From NCBI GenBank assembly GCA_015229095.1, contig JADGCE010000102.1:1-9506 (forward strand): a DNA stretch of 9,506 nt, written 5' to 3'. This DNA comes from Magnetococcales bacterium. GTDB taxonomy: Bacteria > Pseudomonadota > Magnetococcia > Magnetococcales > Magnetaquicoccaceae. This document shows positions 1-6,977 of this stretch, one piece after another. Each line of letters starts with the position of its first letter. Within the stretch, counting starts at the first letter, position 1. The position numbers and the translations under genes were made by a program. Below the pieces are notes generated by a model that searched no databases, was not told where the DNA came from, and worked only from the letters and a program-made list of their open reading frames with translations.

Positions 1-9
1 GGAGGGGGT

Positions 10-43
10 CTGGGGGAGGGGCGGTTCTCCGCCCCTCCCCCAG
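10..43. repeat. G/C-rich perfect hairpin, possible terminator of the MCP gene
   Basis: Two 15-nt arms (10-24 and 29-43) are exact reverse complements around a TTCT loop, so either strand can fold into a very stable stem. It lies 22 nt past the stop codon of the minus-strand MCP gene, where a terminator is expected. No T tract follows on the minus strand (the next bases are ACCCCC), so it is not a classical intrinsic terminator. It may instead stabilise the 3' end of the mRNA or belong to a dispersed palindrome family. Confidence 0.5.
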
Positions 44-65
44 TGAACGGCCAAACCGACTACCG

Positions 66-2024
66 TCACACCCCTTTGCGTGCCGTCAACTGCAACGGGG
101 GTGCCTTGGGCGGCAGCATGGCAACCTGTCGGGGCGCCGTCCCTCGCCGGGGTTCCTCATGGTACACACTCAAGCAACTGCTGGTTTTGAAATAATCCAA
201 CGCCTGTTTGACCAGTTCCGCCTGGGCGGAGAGCTCCTCGGAGGTGGCGGCCATCTCTTCGGCAGCCCCCGCATTCTGCTGGATCACATGATCCAGTTGT
301 TGAATCGCCTGGTTGATCTGGCCGGTCCCCTGATTTTGCTCCTGACTGGATTGTGCGATATCCTGGACCAGCTCTGCCGTGCGCTGGATATCCGGCACCA
401 GTTTGTTGATGATCTCGCCGGTTTTTTCGGCCACCGCCACACTGGAAGCCGACAGTTGGCTGATCTCGCCGGCGGCATGCTGGCTGCGCTCGGCCAGTTT
501 TCTGACCTCGGCGGCCACCACGGCAAAGCCCTTGCCATGCTCCCCGGCCCGGGCGGCCTCGATGGCGGCGTTCAGGGCCAACAGGTTGGTCTGGCGGGCA
601 ATCTCCTCGATGATGGAAATTTTGCTGGCGATCTCCTTCATGGCATGCACCGCCTGCCGCACCGAGGCCTCACCCTCTTTGGCATCGGTGGCGGCCTTCT
701 GGGAGATGGCTTGGGTGGTCTGCGCGTTGGCGCTGTTTTGCTCAATGTTGGAGGTCATCTGCTCCATGGCCGACGAGGTCTCTTCGATGGAGGCCGCCTG
801 CTGGGTGGCCCCCTGGGAGAGGTTTTGCGCAGCATCGGACAGTTCGTTGCTCCCTGCGGCGACATTGTCGGCGGCGTTGGCAATGTTCTCAACCACTTCT
901 CGCAGTTTATCCGCCATGCCGGCCACGGAGGCGGCCAGACTCGTGGTATCCCCCGGGGCGACCGCCATATCGACACACAGGTCGCCCTGGGCCAGGGCCT
1001 GCACCGAACGGACCAGGGCGAACGGTTCGCCACCCAACGGACCCCGAATCATCCGTGTGGTGTTCCAGGCCAGGAAAATGGCAGCAAACAGGCTGATCCA
1101 AGAGACCGCCGTCACCACCTGGATCGTCTGCTCGTTGCTCTTTTGCAACCGCTCCCCCAACGTCTGCTGATCCGCAGAGACTGAACGGCTGATCTCCTCC
1201 ACATCCTTGCCCACGGCCACGCCGATGCGCTCCAGGGTGTTGTGCTGGGTCTCGTTACGCTGCTGAATATTCTGTACCGCCTTCTTGAAGGTTGCGTGGT
1301 AGGCATCCCGTGCCGCAACGAATGCCTTGATGGAGGCTGTCTGCGGCTCTGAATATTCCAACTCACTGCTCAGGGTGGCGACCAGGGATTGAATGCCTGT
1401 TTGCAACTCCTGCTCCACCAACCGCACATCCTCTGCCAGGTTTTGGCTCAAAAATTTGGTGGCATGCAGCAGGCCCAGGAGAACATGCTCCTGCAACTGC
1501 CCGGCATAATAGGCACTGGAAGAGTCCCGCTCCTCCGAAGCCATCTTGGAGATGGCCGCCAGGGATTTGCGCATGGCCAGGGCGTTGGGTTGCAGCCCGG
1601 TGGCGACCAGGGCATCCAGATCCGCCCGCAACTGCACGATGGAGCCGAAGCCTTGGGCATAATCCCGGATCTTTTTGTCCACCTGGGTGATGCTGTTGGC
1701 CCGTTCCGGGTGGGTGATGGCCTTTTTGGCCTCGTCCAGCAACTGGGTGACCCTCTTGACGTGTTGTTGGTAGGCGGTGACGGCCTCTGGTCGGCCACTG
1801 GCGGTAAACTCTGCCACCTCCATGCGCACCATCAGCATGTGGGCACGCAGCCCCTCTGCCAGGTTGGTGTCAGCGGCAAGACGCCGATAGTCGGTGGAAC
1901 CCTGGATGGCCGTGCCCAGTCCGGTATAGGCTGCGACCGAGATGATCAGCAACAGCAGGATGACACTGCCGAACCCAATGGCCATGATGGTCGACAGCTT
2001 CAGACGCTTTATCAGGTTGTTCAT
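66..2024 (-). CDS. Methyl-accepting chemotaxis protein (transmembrane chemoreceptor)
   Basis: This 652-aa inner-membrane receptor should sense a ligand outside the cytoplasm and control the CheA/CheW kinase complex. Seen in the sequence: TM1 at about 12-34; a long, largely helical periplasmic region at about 35-300; TM2 at about 302-322; a HAMP-like linker from 323 containing PLGGEP and ending near GDL (347-349); then a coiled-coil signalling domain. The conserved hairpin tip, including NLLALNAAIEAARAGEHGKG, lies at about 480-499. The roughly 265-residue sensor region is longer than the usual four-helix bundle and would suit a helical bimodular (HBM-type) domain, but that is inference and the ligand is unknown. 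The C-terminus is Pro-rich and has no NWETF-type CheR/CheB tethering pentapeptide. The ATG at 2022-2024 is preceded by AGGGAGAAG. The gene is divergent from the rhodanese gene and has no chemotaxis neighbours here. Confidence 0.96.
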   Translation of the reverse strand: MNNLIKRLKLSTIMAIGFGSVILLLLIISVAAYTGLGTAIQGSTDYRRLAADTNLAEGLRAHMLMVRMEVAEFTASGRPEAVTAYQQHVKRVTQLLDEAKKAITHPERANSITQVDKKIRDYAQGFGSIVQLRADLDALVATGLQPNALAMRKSLAAISKMASEERDSSSAYYAGQLQEHVLLGLLHATKFLSQNLAEDVRLVEQELQTGIQSLVATLSSELEYSEPQTASIKAFVAARDAYHATFKKAVQNIQQRNETQHNTLERIGVAVGKDVEEISRSVSADQQTLGERLQKSNEQTIQVVTAVSWISLFAAIFLAWNTTRMIRGPLGGEPFALVRSVQALAQGDLCVDMAVAPGDTTSLAASVAGMADKLREVVENIANAADNVAAGSNELSDAAQNLSQGATQQAASIEETSSAMEQMTSNIEQNSANAQTTQAISQKAATDAKEGEASVRQAVHAMKEIASKISIIEEIARQTNLLALNAAIEAARAGEHGKGFAVVAAEVRKLAERSQHAAGEISQLSASSVAVAEKTGEIINKLVPDIQRTAELVQDIAQSSQEQNQGTGQINQAIQQLDHVIQQNAGAAEEMAATSEELSAQAELVKQALDYFKTSSCLSVYHEEPRRGTAPRQVAMLPPKAPPLQLTARKGV

Positions 2025-2188
2025 GTAACTTCTCCCTAAGCAAACATGGATGCAACGGCCTCCCTGACCTCGACAGAACAGATTTTTTGAGATGTTGATT
2101 GATCTTTGGTGATGGCTTGTGCTAGGGTTACGTCAGATATTCTTCACCATCGTGTCATGTATTATAACAAACGAGGGAGTACATTACC
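2025..2188. other. Divergent intergenic region between the MCP and rhodanese genes
   Basis: This 164-bp A/T-richer spacer must hold the start signals of both flanking genes. Shine-Dalgarno sequences are clear on each side: AGGGAGAAG on the minus strand for the MCP and GAGGGAG at 2173-2179 for the rhodanese gene. No -35/-10 pair with good spacing stood out. TATAAC at 2163-2168 lacks a matching -35, so no promoter is called. Confidence 0.5.
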
Positions 2189-2809
2189 ATGACCATTTCA
2201 CACACCCTGTCAAAAATCCTGTTTTTTGCCGGGACAGCTTTGCTGCTGGCTGCCCCCTCTGTGCAGGCAGAGGAGGCCGCATTGGGCGCCGCTGTGGCGG
2301 CCGCCCAGTCCAAACATGCCCTGGAGGTGACGATTCCCGAATTCACCCTGAACGGTGTCGCCCTCAAGCAGGATCGCAGCAAGCCCAAGCCGGATGCCTT
2401 CAAGGATCCCGCCAGCCGGAAATGTCCGCCCTTTTGCGTAGAGCCGGAGAACCTGCCGGGAGCCACCACCATCCGTGTGGAAGATTTTGCCAAAATGGCT
2501 GCTGACATCTCCGCCAAAAAAATTCTGGTCGTCGACATGAGGACACCGGACTGGTTCCAGAAAGGGACAATCCCTGGCGCCATCAACCTGCCCTTCAGCG
2601 ATCTGACCGGACCGGAAGCCAAGGTCAAGGCCAAGATCAAAAAGCTGGAGGACAAGGATATCATCGCCTTCTGCAACGGCTGGTGGTGCGGACAGAGCCC
2701 GGAGGGGATCAAAAACCTGGTGGCCCTCGGCTACAAGGGAAAAATCTATTATTTCCGGGACGGCAACCAAGGCTGGGTGGATGCCGGGTTGGCTCTGGTC
2801 ACTCCCTGA
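2189..2809 (+). CDS. Exported rhodanese-like domain protein
   Basis: A 206-aa protein starting with a signal peptide (Lys9, hydrophobic 10-22, cleavage probably after VQA at residue 27), so probably periplasmic. Residues about 92-203 are rhodanese-like: LVVDMR at 113-118 followed by W122, IPGAINLPF at 128-136, the active loop from C162 (FCNGWWCGQS), and YFRDGNQGW at 188-196. Rhodaneses typically carry a sulfane sulfur on the loop cysteine. This loop contains a second cysteine (C167) and lacks the common CxxGxR pattern. A further CPPFC pair (79-83) precedes the domain, which could allow disulfide or metal chemistry; that is inference. The start has GAGGGAG 9 nt upstream. It lies just upstream of the ntrBC-like operon on the same strand, but a strong hairpin (2832-2856) separates them. 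The substrate is unknown. Confidence 0.88.
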   Translation: MTISHTLSKILFFAGTALLLAAPSVQAEEAALGAAVAAAQSKHALEVTIPEFTLNGVALKQDRSKPKPDAFKDPASRKCPPFCVEPENLPGATTIRVEDFAKMAADISAKKILVVDMRTPDWFQKGTIPGAINLPFSDLTGPEAKVKAKIKKLEDKDIIAFCNGWWCGQSPEGIKNLVALGYKGKIYYFRDGNQGWVDAGLALVTP

Positions 2810-2831
2810 CCGCCATGGCCCTGACATTCTC

Positions 2832-2856
2832 GCTGGGGAGCGTGCGGCTCCCCAGC
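2832..2856 (+). terminator. Perfect 10-bp hairpin after the rhodanese gene
   Basis: Arms GCTGGGGAGC (2832-2841) and GCTCCCCAGC (2847-2856) are exact reverse complements around a GTGCG loop. It lies 22 nt after the rhodanese stop and 37 nt before the kinase start. There is no T run after it (CCTTGG follows), so termination would be weak or factor-assisted. It could equally be an mRNA-stabilising or processing stem. Confidence 0.5.
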
Positions 2857-2893
2857 CCTTGGCGCTCGTGACCCGGATGAGGACATAGACACC

Positions 2894-3955
2894 GTGTCCC
2901 CGTTTACGCCCGGGTTGTTATGGGATCACTTGACCACAGGCGTGATCGCCCTGGATGGTGACGGGGTGGTGCGGGCGGTCAACAACGCGGCCGAGCGGTT
3001 GCTGGGCCGGGGGCGCAACCATCTGTTGGGTGTGCCCCTGGCGGCGCTCCTGCCTGGCCATCCGGTGGCCCTGGATCTGATCCATCGGGCCCGCAATCTG
3101 GCCATGCCCTGCCGGGTGCGCAGCGCGCAGATCAACCCTGCTCCCGGCCTGCTGCTGTCGGTCTCCTTGACGGCGGTTCCCCTGGAGAATGGGGAGGGGG
3201 AGCAGGTCGGCGCATTGCTGCAACTGGAAGAGATGGGCGCCCTGGAGCGCATCGAGGAGGGGCAGCGGTTGCATGACACCCTGGACTCTCTGGAAACCTT
3301 GGCCATGACCGTGGCCCACGAGGTCAAAAACCCCCTGGCGGGCATCCGGGGGGTTGCGCAGCTGCTGGAAATGGAGGGTGGAAGTTCCTCGGTGGCCACC
3401 TGTACCGCCCTGATCTGCACCGAGGTGGATCGCATCAGCCGCCTGCTGGACGAGTTGCTGGGTTTGGCGGAAGGGCATTCCCAATCGGACGATCCGGTCA
3501 ACGTCCATGAAGTGCTCGATCATGTCCTGCGTCTCTGCCCCCCCGGCCCGGCCCGTATCGAGCGGGATTATGATCCCTCCCTGCCGGCCATTCGCGGCGA
3601 TCGGGATCGACTGGTCCAGCTTTTCTTGAACCTAGTGCGCAACGCCCTGGATGCCGCCGGCGCCACCGGCACCCTCTCTCTGCATACCCGTGTTTCGACC
3701 CAGGTACGCTTTGAGCAGGGACGCCGCCAGCGTCATATTCTGGTGGAGGTGCGCGACGATGGCCCCGGCATTGCGGAGTCGGTGCGTGCCCGCATGTTTT
3801 TGCCCTTTGTGACCAGCAAGCCCAAAGGGGCGGGCAACGGCCTGGGTCTGGCCATTGTCCAAAAAATTGTCCACGATCACGGGGGGATGGTGGAGGTGGC
3901 CCGCCAGGGAGAGCAGACCATTTTTCGGATCCTGTTGCCGATGAGCCGCCCATGA
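2894..3955 (+). CDS. ntrB: NtrB-like nitrogen-regulation sensor histidine kinase/phosphatase
   Basis: A 353-aa soluble kinase with no membrane segments, close to the usual NtrB (GlnL) length of about 350. Domains in order: a PAS domain at about 8-112; the HisKA dimerisation/phosphotransfer helix with AHEVKNPLAGIRG and phospho-acceptor H142; and the HATPase domain with N box (NLVRNALDAA, 246-255), G1 box (DDGPGI, 288-293), F-box region (FLPFVTSKP) and G2 box (GNGLGLAI, 314-321). HEVKNPL followed by IRGVAQLL is typical of the NtrB family. In that family the protein phosphorylates or dephosphorylates NtrC under control of PII. The start is GTG with GAGGA about 10 nt upstream; the nearby ATG at 2877 runs into a stop after three codons. 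The stop overlaps the ntrC start by 4 nt, indicating translational coupling. Confidence 0.9.
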   Translation: MSPFTPGLLWDHLTTGVIALDGDGVVRAVNNAAERLLGRGRNHLLGVPLAALLPGHPVALDLIHRARNLAMPCRVRSAQINPAPGLLLSVSLTAVPLENGEGEQVGALLQLEEMGALERIEEGQRLHDTLDSLETLAMTVAHEVKNPLAGIRGVAQLLEMEGGSSSVATCTALICTEVDRISRLLDELLGLAEGHSQSDDPVNVHEVLDHVLRLCPPGPARIERDYDPSLPAIRGDRDRLVQLFLNLVRNALDAAGATGTLSLHTRVSTQVRFEQGRRQRHILVEVRDDGPGIAESVRARMFLPFVTSKPKGAGNGLGLAIVQKIVHDHGGMVEVARQGEQTIFRILLPMSRP

Positions 3956-5436
3956 CCCCGCAAAAGACCATTCTGGTGGCCGATGATGACCATGCCATGC
4001 GCTATGTGATGGAGCAGGCTTTGGGGCGGGGAGGCTATCGGGTACACTGTTTTGCCAGCGGCAAGGCCCTGCTGGATTTTGCCGGCACCACGGCGGTGGA
4101 TCTGGTGATCACCGATATCGTCATGCCCGCCGGCTCCGGTCTGGATCTGCTGCAAACCCTGCGCACCCGTTATCCCACCTTGCCGGTCATTGTCATGACG
4201 GCCCAGAGTACCTTGAGCCATGCCGTGCAGGCCTTTGAGCGGGGTGCCTTTGAATATTTGGCCAAACCCTTCGATATTCGGCGGGTGATGGAGCTGGTGG
4301 CCCAGGCTTTGGAGCGTCCCCCCCCGCTCCATCCCCCCTCCAGTGGCACAGAGTTCAACCGCTTTGGCGGCTTTGTGGGCATCTCCCGGGCGATGCAGGA
4401 GCTGTTTCGGACCATTGGTCGCCTGACCAACTCGGAGATGACCGTGCTGATCCATGGAGAGTCCGGCACGGGCAAGGAGTTGGTGGCCCGCGCGGTGCAC
4501 GACCACTCTCCCCGTCGGCACGGCCCCTTTACCGCCATCAACATGGCCGCCATCCCCGGCAATCTGATCGAAAGCGAACTGTTTGGCCATGAAAAAGGGG
4601 CCTTTACCGGTGCGGTTGCCCGTCACCACGGCCATTTTGAACGGGCCAAGGGGGGCACCCTGTTTTTGGACGAAATCGGTGATATGCCCATGCAGGCCCA
4701 GACCCGCCTGCTGCGGGTGTTGCAGGGAGGGGCCTTCACCCGGGTGGGAGGCACCGAAACCCTGCGGGCCGATGTGCGCATCGTGGCGGCCACCCATCAG
4801 AATTTGCCCGCCGCCATCGTCGAGGGTCGTTTTCGGGAAGATCTTTTCTATCGGCTCAATGTGGTGCCCCTCTATGTGCCCTCCCTGCGCTCCCGGCGTG
4901 AGGATATCCCGTTGTTGGCCGACTATTTTCTGGCCCGCGCCGCGCAACAACTGGCCCTCCCTCTGAAACGGTTGAGCGATGAGACCCTCTCCCTGTTGAT
5001 GGCCCATGAGTGGCCGGGCAATGTGCGGGAGTTGGAAAATTTGATCCACCGTCTGATGGTGCTGACCCCCCAGGAGATGATTCTGCCGCACCATCTGCAT
5101 GGCCCTGCCCATGGCTTTTCTCCTGCCACCGCCTCCCCTTCGCCCGCCTCTCCTCCCCCATCTGCATCCCCCTCCCCAGCCCCTGGCCTCCCGGGGGGGG
5201 AGGAGAAACTGGAGGAGAGCCTGCTGCATTTTTTGGAAATATTTTTTGCCTCTCCTCAGTGGAAAAAATGTGATAACCTTTACGACCTGGTTTTGCACAA
5301 GGTGGAAAGAACCTTGTTTTCCAGGGTTTTGAGAGAAACAGAAGGCAACCGGGTCATGGCGGCGCGTCTGCTGGGGATCAATCGGAACACGTTGCGGAAA
5401 AAAATTCAGGAACTTGACGCAGAGTCGAAAAGATGA
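3952..5436 (+). CDS. ntrC: NtrC-like sigma-54-dependent response regulator
   Basis: A 494-aa transcription activator with the full NtrC architecture. The receiver domain (about 5-118) has the acidic pair DDD at 11-13, phospho-acceptor D55 in ITDIVMP, T83 and K105. The AAA+ domain (about 140-382) has Walker A GESGTGKE (169-176), an intact sigma-54-contacting GAFTGA loop (216-221), Walker B GTLFLDE, REDLFYRL and WPGNVREL. The C-terminus is a Fis-type helix-turn-helix (about 450-490, AARLLGINRNTLRKKI). It should oligomerise when phosphorylated by the adjacent kinase and open sigma-54 promoters of nitrogen-assimilation genes. The AAA+ to HTH linker (about 389-416) is unusually rich in Pro, Ser and Ala and is encoded by C-rich DNA ending in a G8 run. 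The start overlaps the kinase stop (ATGA). The atpI promoter begins 12 nt after the stop. Confidence 0.92.
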   Translation: MTPQKTILVADDDHAMRYVMEQALGRGGYRVHCFASGKALLDFAGTTAVDLVITDIVMPAGSGLDLLQTLRTRYPTLPVIVMTAQSTLSHAVQAFERGAFEYLAKPFDIRRVMELVAQALERPPPLHPPSSGTEFNRFGGFVGISRAMQELFRTIGRLTNSEMTVLIHGESGTGKELVARAVHDHSPRRHGPFTAINMAAIPGNLIESELFGHEKGAFTGAVARHHGHFERAKGGTLFLDEIGDMPMQAQTRLLRVLQGGAFTRVGGTETLRADVRIVAATHQNLPAAIVEGRFREDLFYRLNVVPLYVPSLRSRREDIPLLADYFLARAAQQLALPLKRLSDETLSLLMAHEWPGNVRELENLIHRLMVLTPQEMILPHHLHGPAHGFSPATASPSPASPPPSASPSPAPGLPGGEEKLEESLLHFLEIFFASPQWKKCDNLYDLVLHKVERTLFSRVLRETEGNRVMAARLLGINRNTLRKKIQELDAESKR

Positions 5437-5448
5437 GAGGTTGAAGCA

Positions 5449-5477
5449 TTGACAGGGGGAACAGATTTTTTTAGATT
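5449..5477 (+). promoter_or_regulatory. Candidate sigma-70 promoter of the atp F0 operon
   Basis: A consensus -35 TTGACA (5449-5454) and a -10 TAGATT (5472-5477, 4 of 6 matches) are separated by exactly 17 nt. The predicted transcription start is near 5484, only about 9 nt before the preferred atpI GTG at 5493, so the leader would be almost absent. The spacer includes a T7 run. No terminator is visible between ntrC and this site, so read-through from ntrBC is also possible. Confidence 0.45.
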
Positions 5478-5492
5478 GTGGGGGCGTTCCGG

Positions 5493-5765
5493 GTGACCAC
5501 CAGGGAACAGAGGCAGAAAGAGAGCGAAGAGGGGCCTGCCGGGGATTCGGATCTGCCTCACGCCTCTGCCCGCTCCAGCATGGGTCTGGGCATGCGCATG
5601 GCCACCGATCTGGTGGTGGCCACCCTGGTGGGTGTGGGCATGGGCCACTATCTGGATCAGTGGCTGGGGACCCAACCATGGATGACGGTGTTGTTTTTTC
5701 TGTTTGGGGCAGCCGCAGGATTTCGTGCTGTATACCGGGCCGCCAACGGAGATCCCTCCCGCTGA
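5493..5765 (+). CDS. atpI: AtpI/AtpZ-family ATP synthase assembly protein
   Basis: A small protein of 90 aa from the GTG at 5493. It has a charged N-terminus rich in Arg, Glu and Gln, then two hydrophobic helices with small-residue motifs: DLVVATLVGVGMGHYLD, and one beginning WMTVLFFLFGAAAGF. Two-helix proteins of this kind at the head of atp operons belong to the AtpZ/AtpI group, which helps c-ring assembly and has been linked to Mg/Ca transport. It precedes atpB by 37 nt. An in-frame GTG at 5478 would add five residues but lies at or upstream of the predicted transcription start; the GTG at 5493 has a GGGGG run 8 nt upstream. The start is uncertain; the identification rests on size, topology and position more than on residue-level similarity. 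Confidence 0.8.
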   Translation: MTTREQRQKESEEGPAGDSDLPHASARSSMGLGMRMATDLVVATLVGVGMGHYLDQWLGTQPWMTVLFFLFGAAAGFRAVYRAANGDPSR

Positions 5766-5793
5766 CTCTTGGCAGGGGGATTGGGCTTGCGAT

Positions 5794-5800
5794 AAGGAGG
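5794..5800 (+). promoter_or_regulatory. Strong Shine-Dalgarno that sets the atpB start
   Basis: AAGGAGG lies 2 nt before the ATG at 5803. The spacing is tight, but the match to the anti-Shine-Dalgarno is nearly perfect. The open frame extends upstream to 5704 and overlaps atpI, but those residues are hydrophilic and unlike any a-subunit N-terminus, so the ATG at 5803 is preferred. Confidence 0.6.
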
Positions 5801-5802
5801 GT

Positions 5803-6600
5803 ATGACCTTGCTATTGACAACCGTAGCCGTTCACGCTGAGAGTGCCAAGGCGGTGGCCGCTGCCGCCCCGCGCATGGATCCTTTGCACCATTTTCAGGT
5901 GGTCAACTATATCAAGATTTCTCCCTTTGGTCTGGATCTTTCCATATCCAACTCGGTCATCTGGATGTGGATCTCCGTGGCGGCGGTCTTTTTCTTTTTC
6001 TGGTATGCATTCCGCCGGCCAGAGTTGGTTCCTGGGCGTCTGCAGAGTGTCGCGGAGGCGGGCTATCTTTTCATCCGTGGCATTGTGGATGAAAATATCG
6101 GTTCGGGTGGCAAGCCCTATTTTCCCATGGTGTTTACGCTGTTTTTCTTTGTTTTGTTCTGCAACTGGACGGGGTTGATACCGGGTTCGTTCACGGCGAC
6201 CTCTCAGTTGATTGTCACGGCGACCCTGGCCCTGGGGATCTTTTTTCTCTCCATATTTTTGGGCTTTTACAAGCACGGGCTGAAATTTTTGGGCTTTTTT
6301 GTCCCTTCCGGCCTGCCGGTGCTGCTGTTGCCGTTGATGGTGCCTATTGAGATCATCTCTTTTCTGGCGCGGCCTGTTTCGTTGTCGGTGCGTCTGTTTG
6401 CCAACATGACGGCCGGGCATACGGTGTTGGGGGTGTTGTTTTTCTTTGCGGCGACGCTGCCCTGGGTCGGTTCCTGGCTCCCCTTTGGATTTTCTGTGGT
6501 TTTTACGGCGGTGGAAATTTTTATCGGCTTTATCCAGGCCTATATTTTCACCATCCTGACGTGTGTGTATATCAACGACTCTCTGCATCTGCACCATTGA
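5803..6600 (+). CDS. atpB: ATP synthase F0 subunit a
   Basis: A 265-aa integral membrane protein forming the two half-channels that carry protons to and from the c-ring. It starts with MDPLHHF-like residues after a short leader, followed by several hydrophobic helices. The diagnostic segment RPVSLSVRLFANMTAGH contains the essential arginine (R197 here, equivalent to E. coli R210). The last helices contain EIFIGFIQAYIFTILTCVYI, with E238 and Q245 in the positions of conserved polar residues facing the c-ring. FCNWTGLIPG matches the conserved helix-loop of the family. Length and motifs indicate a complete, functional gene. Start chosen at the ATG preceded by AAGGAGG. It is followed by a 144-nt spacer before atpE, unusually long for this operon. 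Confidence 0.96.
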   Translation: MTLLLTTVAVHAESAKAVAAAAPRMDPLHHFQVVNYIKISPFGLDLSISNSVIWMWISVAAVFFFFWYAFRRPELVPGRLQSVAEAGYLFIRGIVDENIGSGGKPYFPMVFTLFFFVLFCNWTGLIPGSFTATSQLIVTATLALGIFFLSIFLGFYKHGLKFLGFFVPSGLPVLLLPLMVPIEIISFLARPVSLSVRLFANMTAGHTVLGVLFFFAATLPWVGSWLPFGFSVVFTAVEIFIGFIQAYIFTILTCVYINDSLHLHH

Positions 6601-6603
6601 GGT

Positions 6604-6632
6604 GGGGGCTGCAGGGGTCGGGTGTTTGGGGG
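6604..6632 (+). other. Potential G-quadruplex motif between atpB and atpE
   Basis: Four guanine tracts (6604-6608, 6614-6617, 6620-6622, 6628-6632) are separated by loops of 5, 2 and 5 nt, meeting the usual G3+N1-7 rule. It begins 3 nt after the atpB stop and is on the coding strand, so the mRNA could fold. Folding and function are unproven. Confidence 0.45.
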
Positions 6633-6729
6633 TGTCAAGCCATTGTTGTGATGGGTTGTGCCCTGGATGGGGTGGTGGTTGGGAGACTGCCCTTTAGCCC
6701 GCGAGACTCGCGAACTTTGCTATTTTGTT

Positions 6730-6736
6730 AGGAGAG
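6730..6736 (+). promoter_or_regulatory. Shine-Dalgarno and U-rich leader of atpE
   Basis: AGGAGAG lies 8 nt before the ATG at 6745. The preceding stretch (about 6713-6729) is rich in T and A, in contrast to the G-rich upstream spacer. A short odd palindrome CGCGAG-A-CTCGCG (6700-6712) lies just before it. In E. coli a U/A-rich region upstream of the atpE site boosts translation so that enough c subunit is made; a similar role here is inference. Confidence 0.5.
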
Positions 6737-6744
6737 ATGACACA

Positions 6745-6972
6745 ATGGAAAGCCTACCCGCCTCCTTCATAGGTATGGGATTGGCCGCCGCAGGGCTGGC
6801 CGGTTCTGGCATCGGTTTGGGATTTATGTTTGGCAAGGCGATTGAGGCGTTTGCGCGCCAACCGGGTGCCGAGGCTCAGCTGTCCAAATATGTGTGGATT
6901 GGGGCGGCGTTTGTGGAAGCCATCGCGCTGTATGGCTTGGTGTTGGCCTTTATTATTATGGGTAAAGGTTGA
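6745..6972 (+). CDS. atpE: ATP synthase F0 subunit c
   Basis: A 75-aa two-helix hairpin protein, the rotor-ring subunit present in multiple copies. Helix 1 carries the glycine packing motif (AGSGIGLGFMFG, 19-30). The polar loop is ARQPGAE (37-43). Helix 2 has the essential proton-carrying carboxylate E58 in AAFVEAIALYGLVLAF. The sodium-type ligand set (Gln in helix 1 and Glu-Ser/Thr in helix 2) is absent, so proton coupling is expected. The open frame extends upstream to 6658, but the ATG at 6745 has AGGAGAG at good spacing and gives the canonical N-terminus. The stop overlaps a possible TTG start of atpF. Confidence 0.96.
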   Translation: MESLPASFIGMGLAAAGLAGSGIGLGFMFGKAIEAFARQPGAEAQLSKYVWIGAAFVEAIALYGLVLAFIIMGKG

Positions 6973-6977
6973 TTGAA

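Noticed and set aside
159..1184. A 341-codon open frame on the plus strand opposite the MCP signalling domain
   Set aside because: It is rich in Gly, Leu and His with no family pattern and lies entirely within the well-supported MCP gene on the other strand.
3877..5679. A 600-codon open frame on the minus strand opposite ntrC
   Set aside because: It is the antisense shadow of the kinase end, ntrC and atpI. Its product is low-complexity (Gly, His, Gln, Arg-rich) with no recognisable domain, while the plus strand carries complete NtrC motifs. Long antisense frames are common in G/C-rich genes.
5704..5802. Upstream extension of atpB overlapping atpI
   Set aside because: The added residues are hydrophilic and overlap atpI in another frame; AAGGAGG sits directly before the ATG at 5803.
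6658..6744. Upstream extension of atpE from a GTG at 6658
   Set aside because: The added 29 residues do not resemble a c-subunit N-terminus, and a clear Shine-Dalgarno precedes the ATG at 6745.
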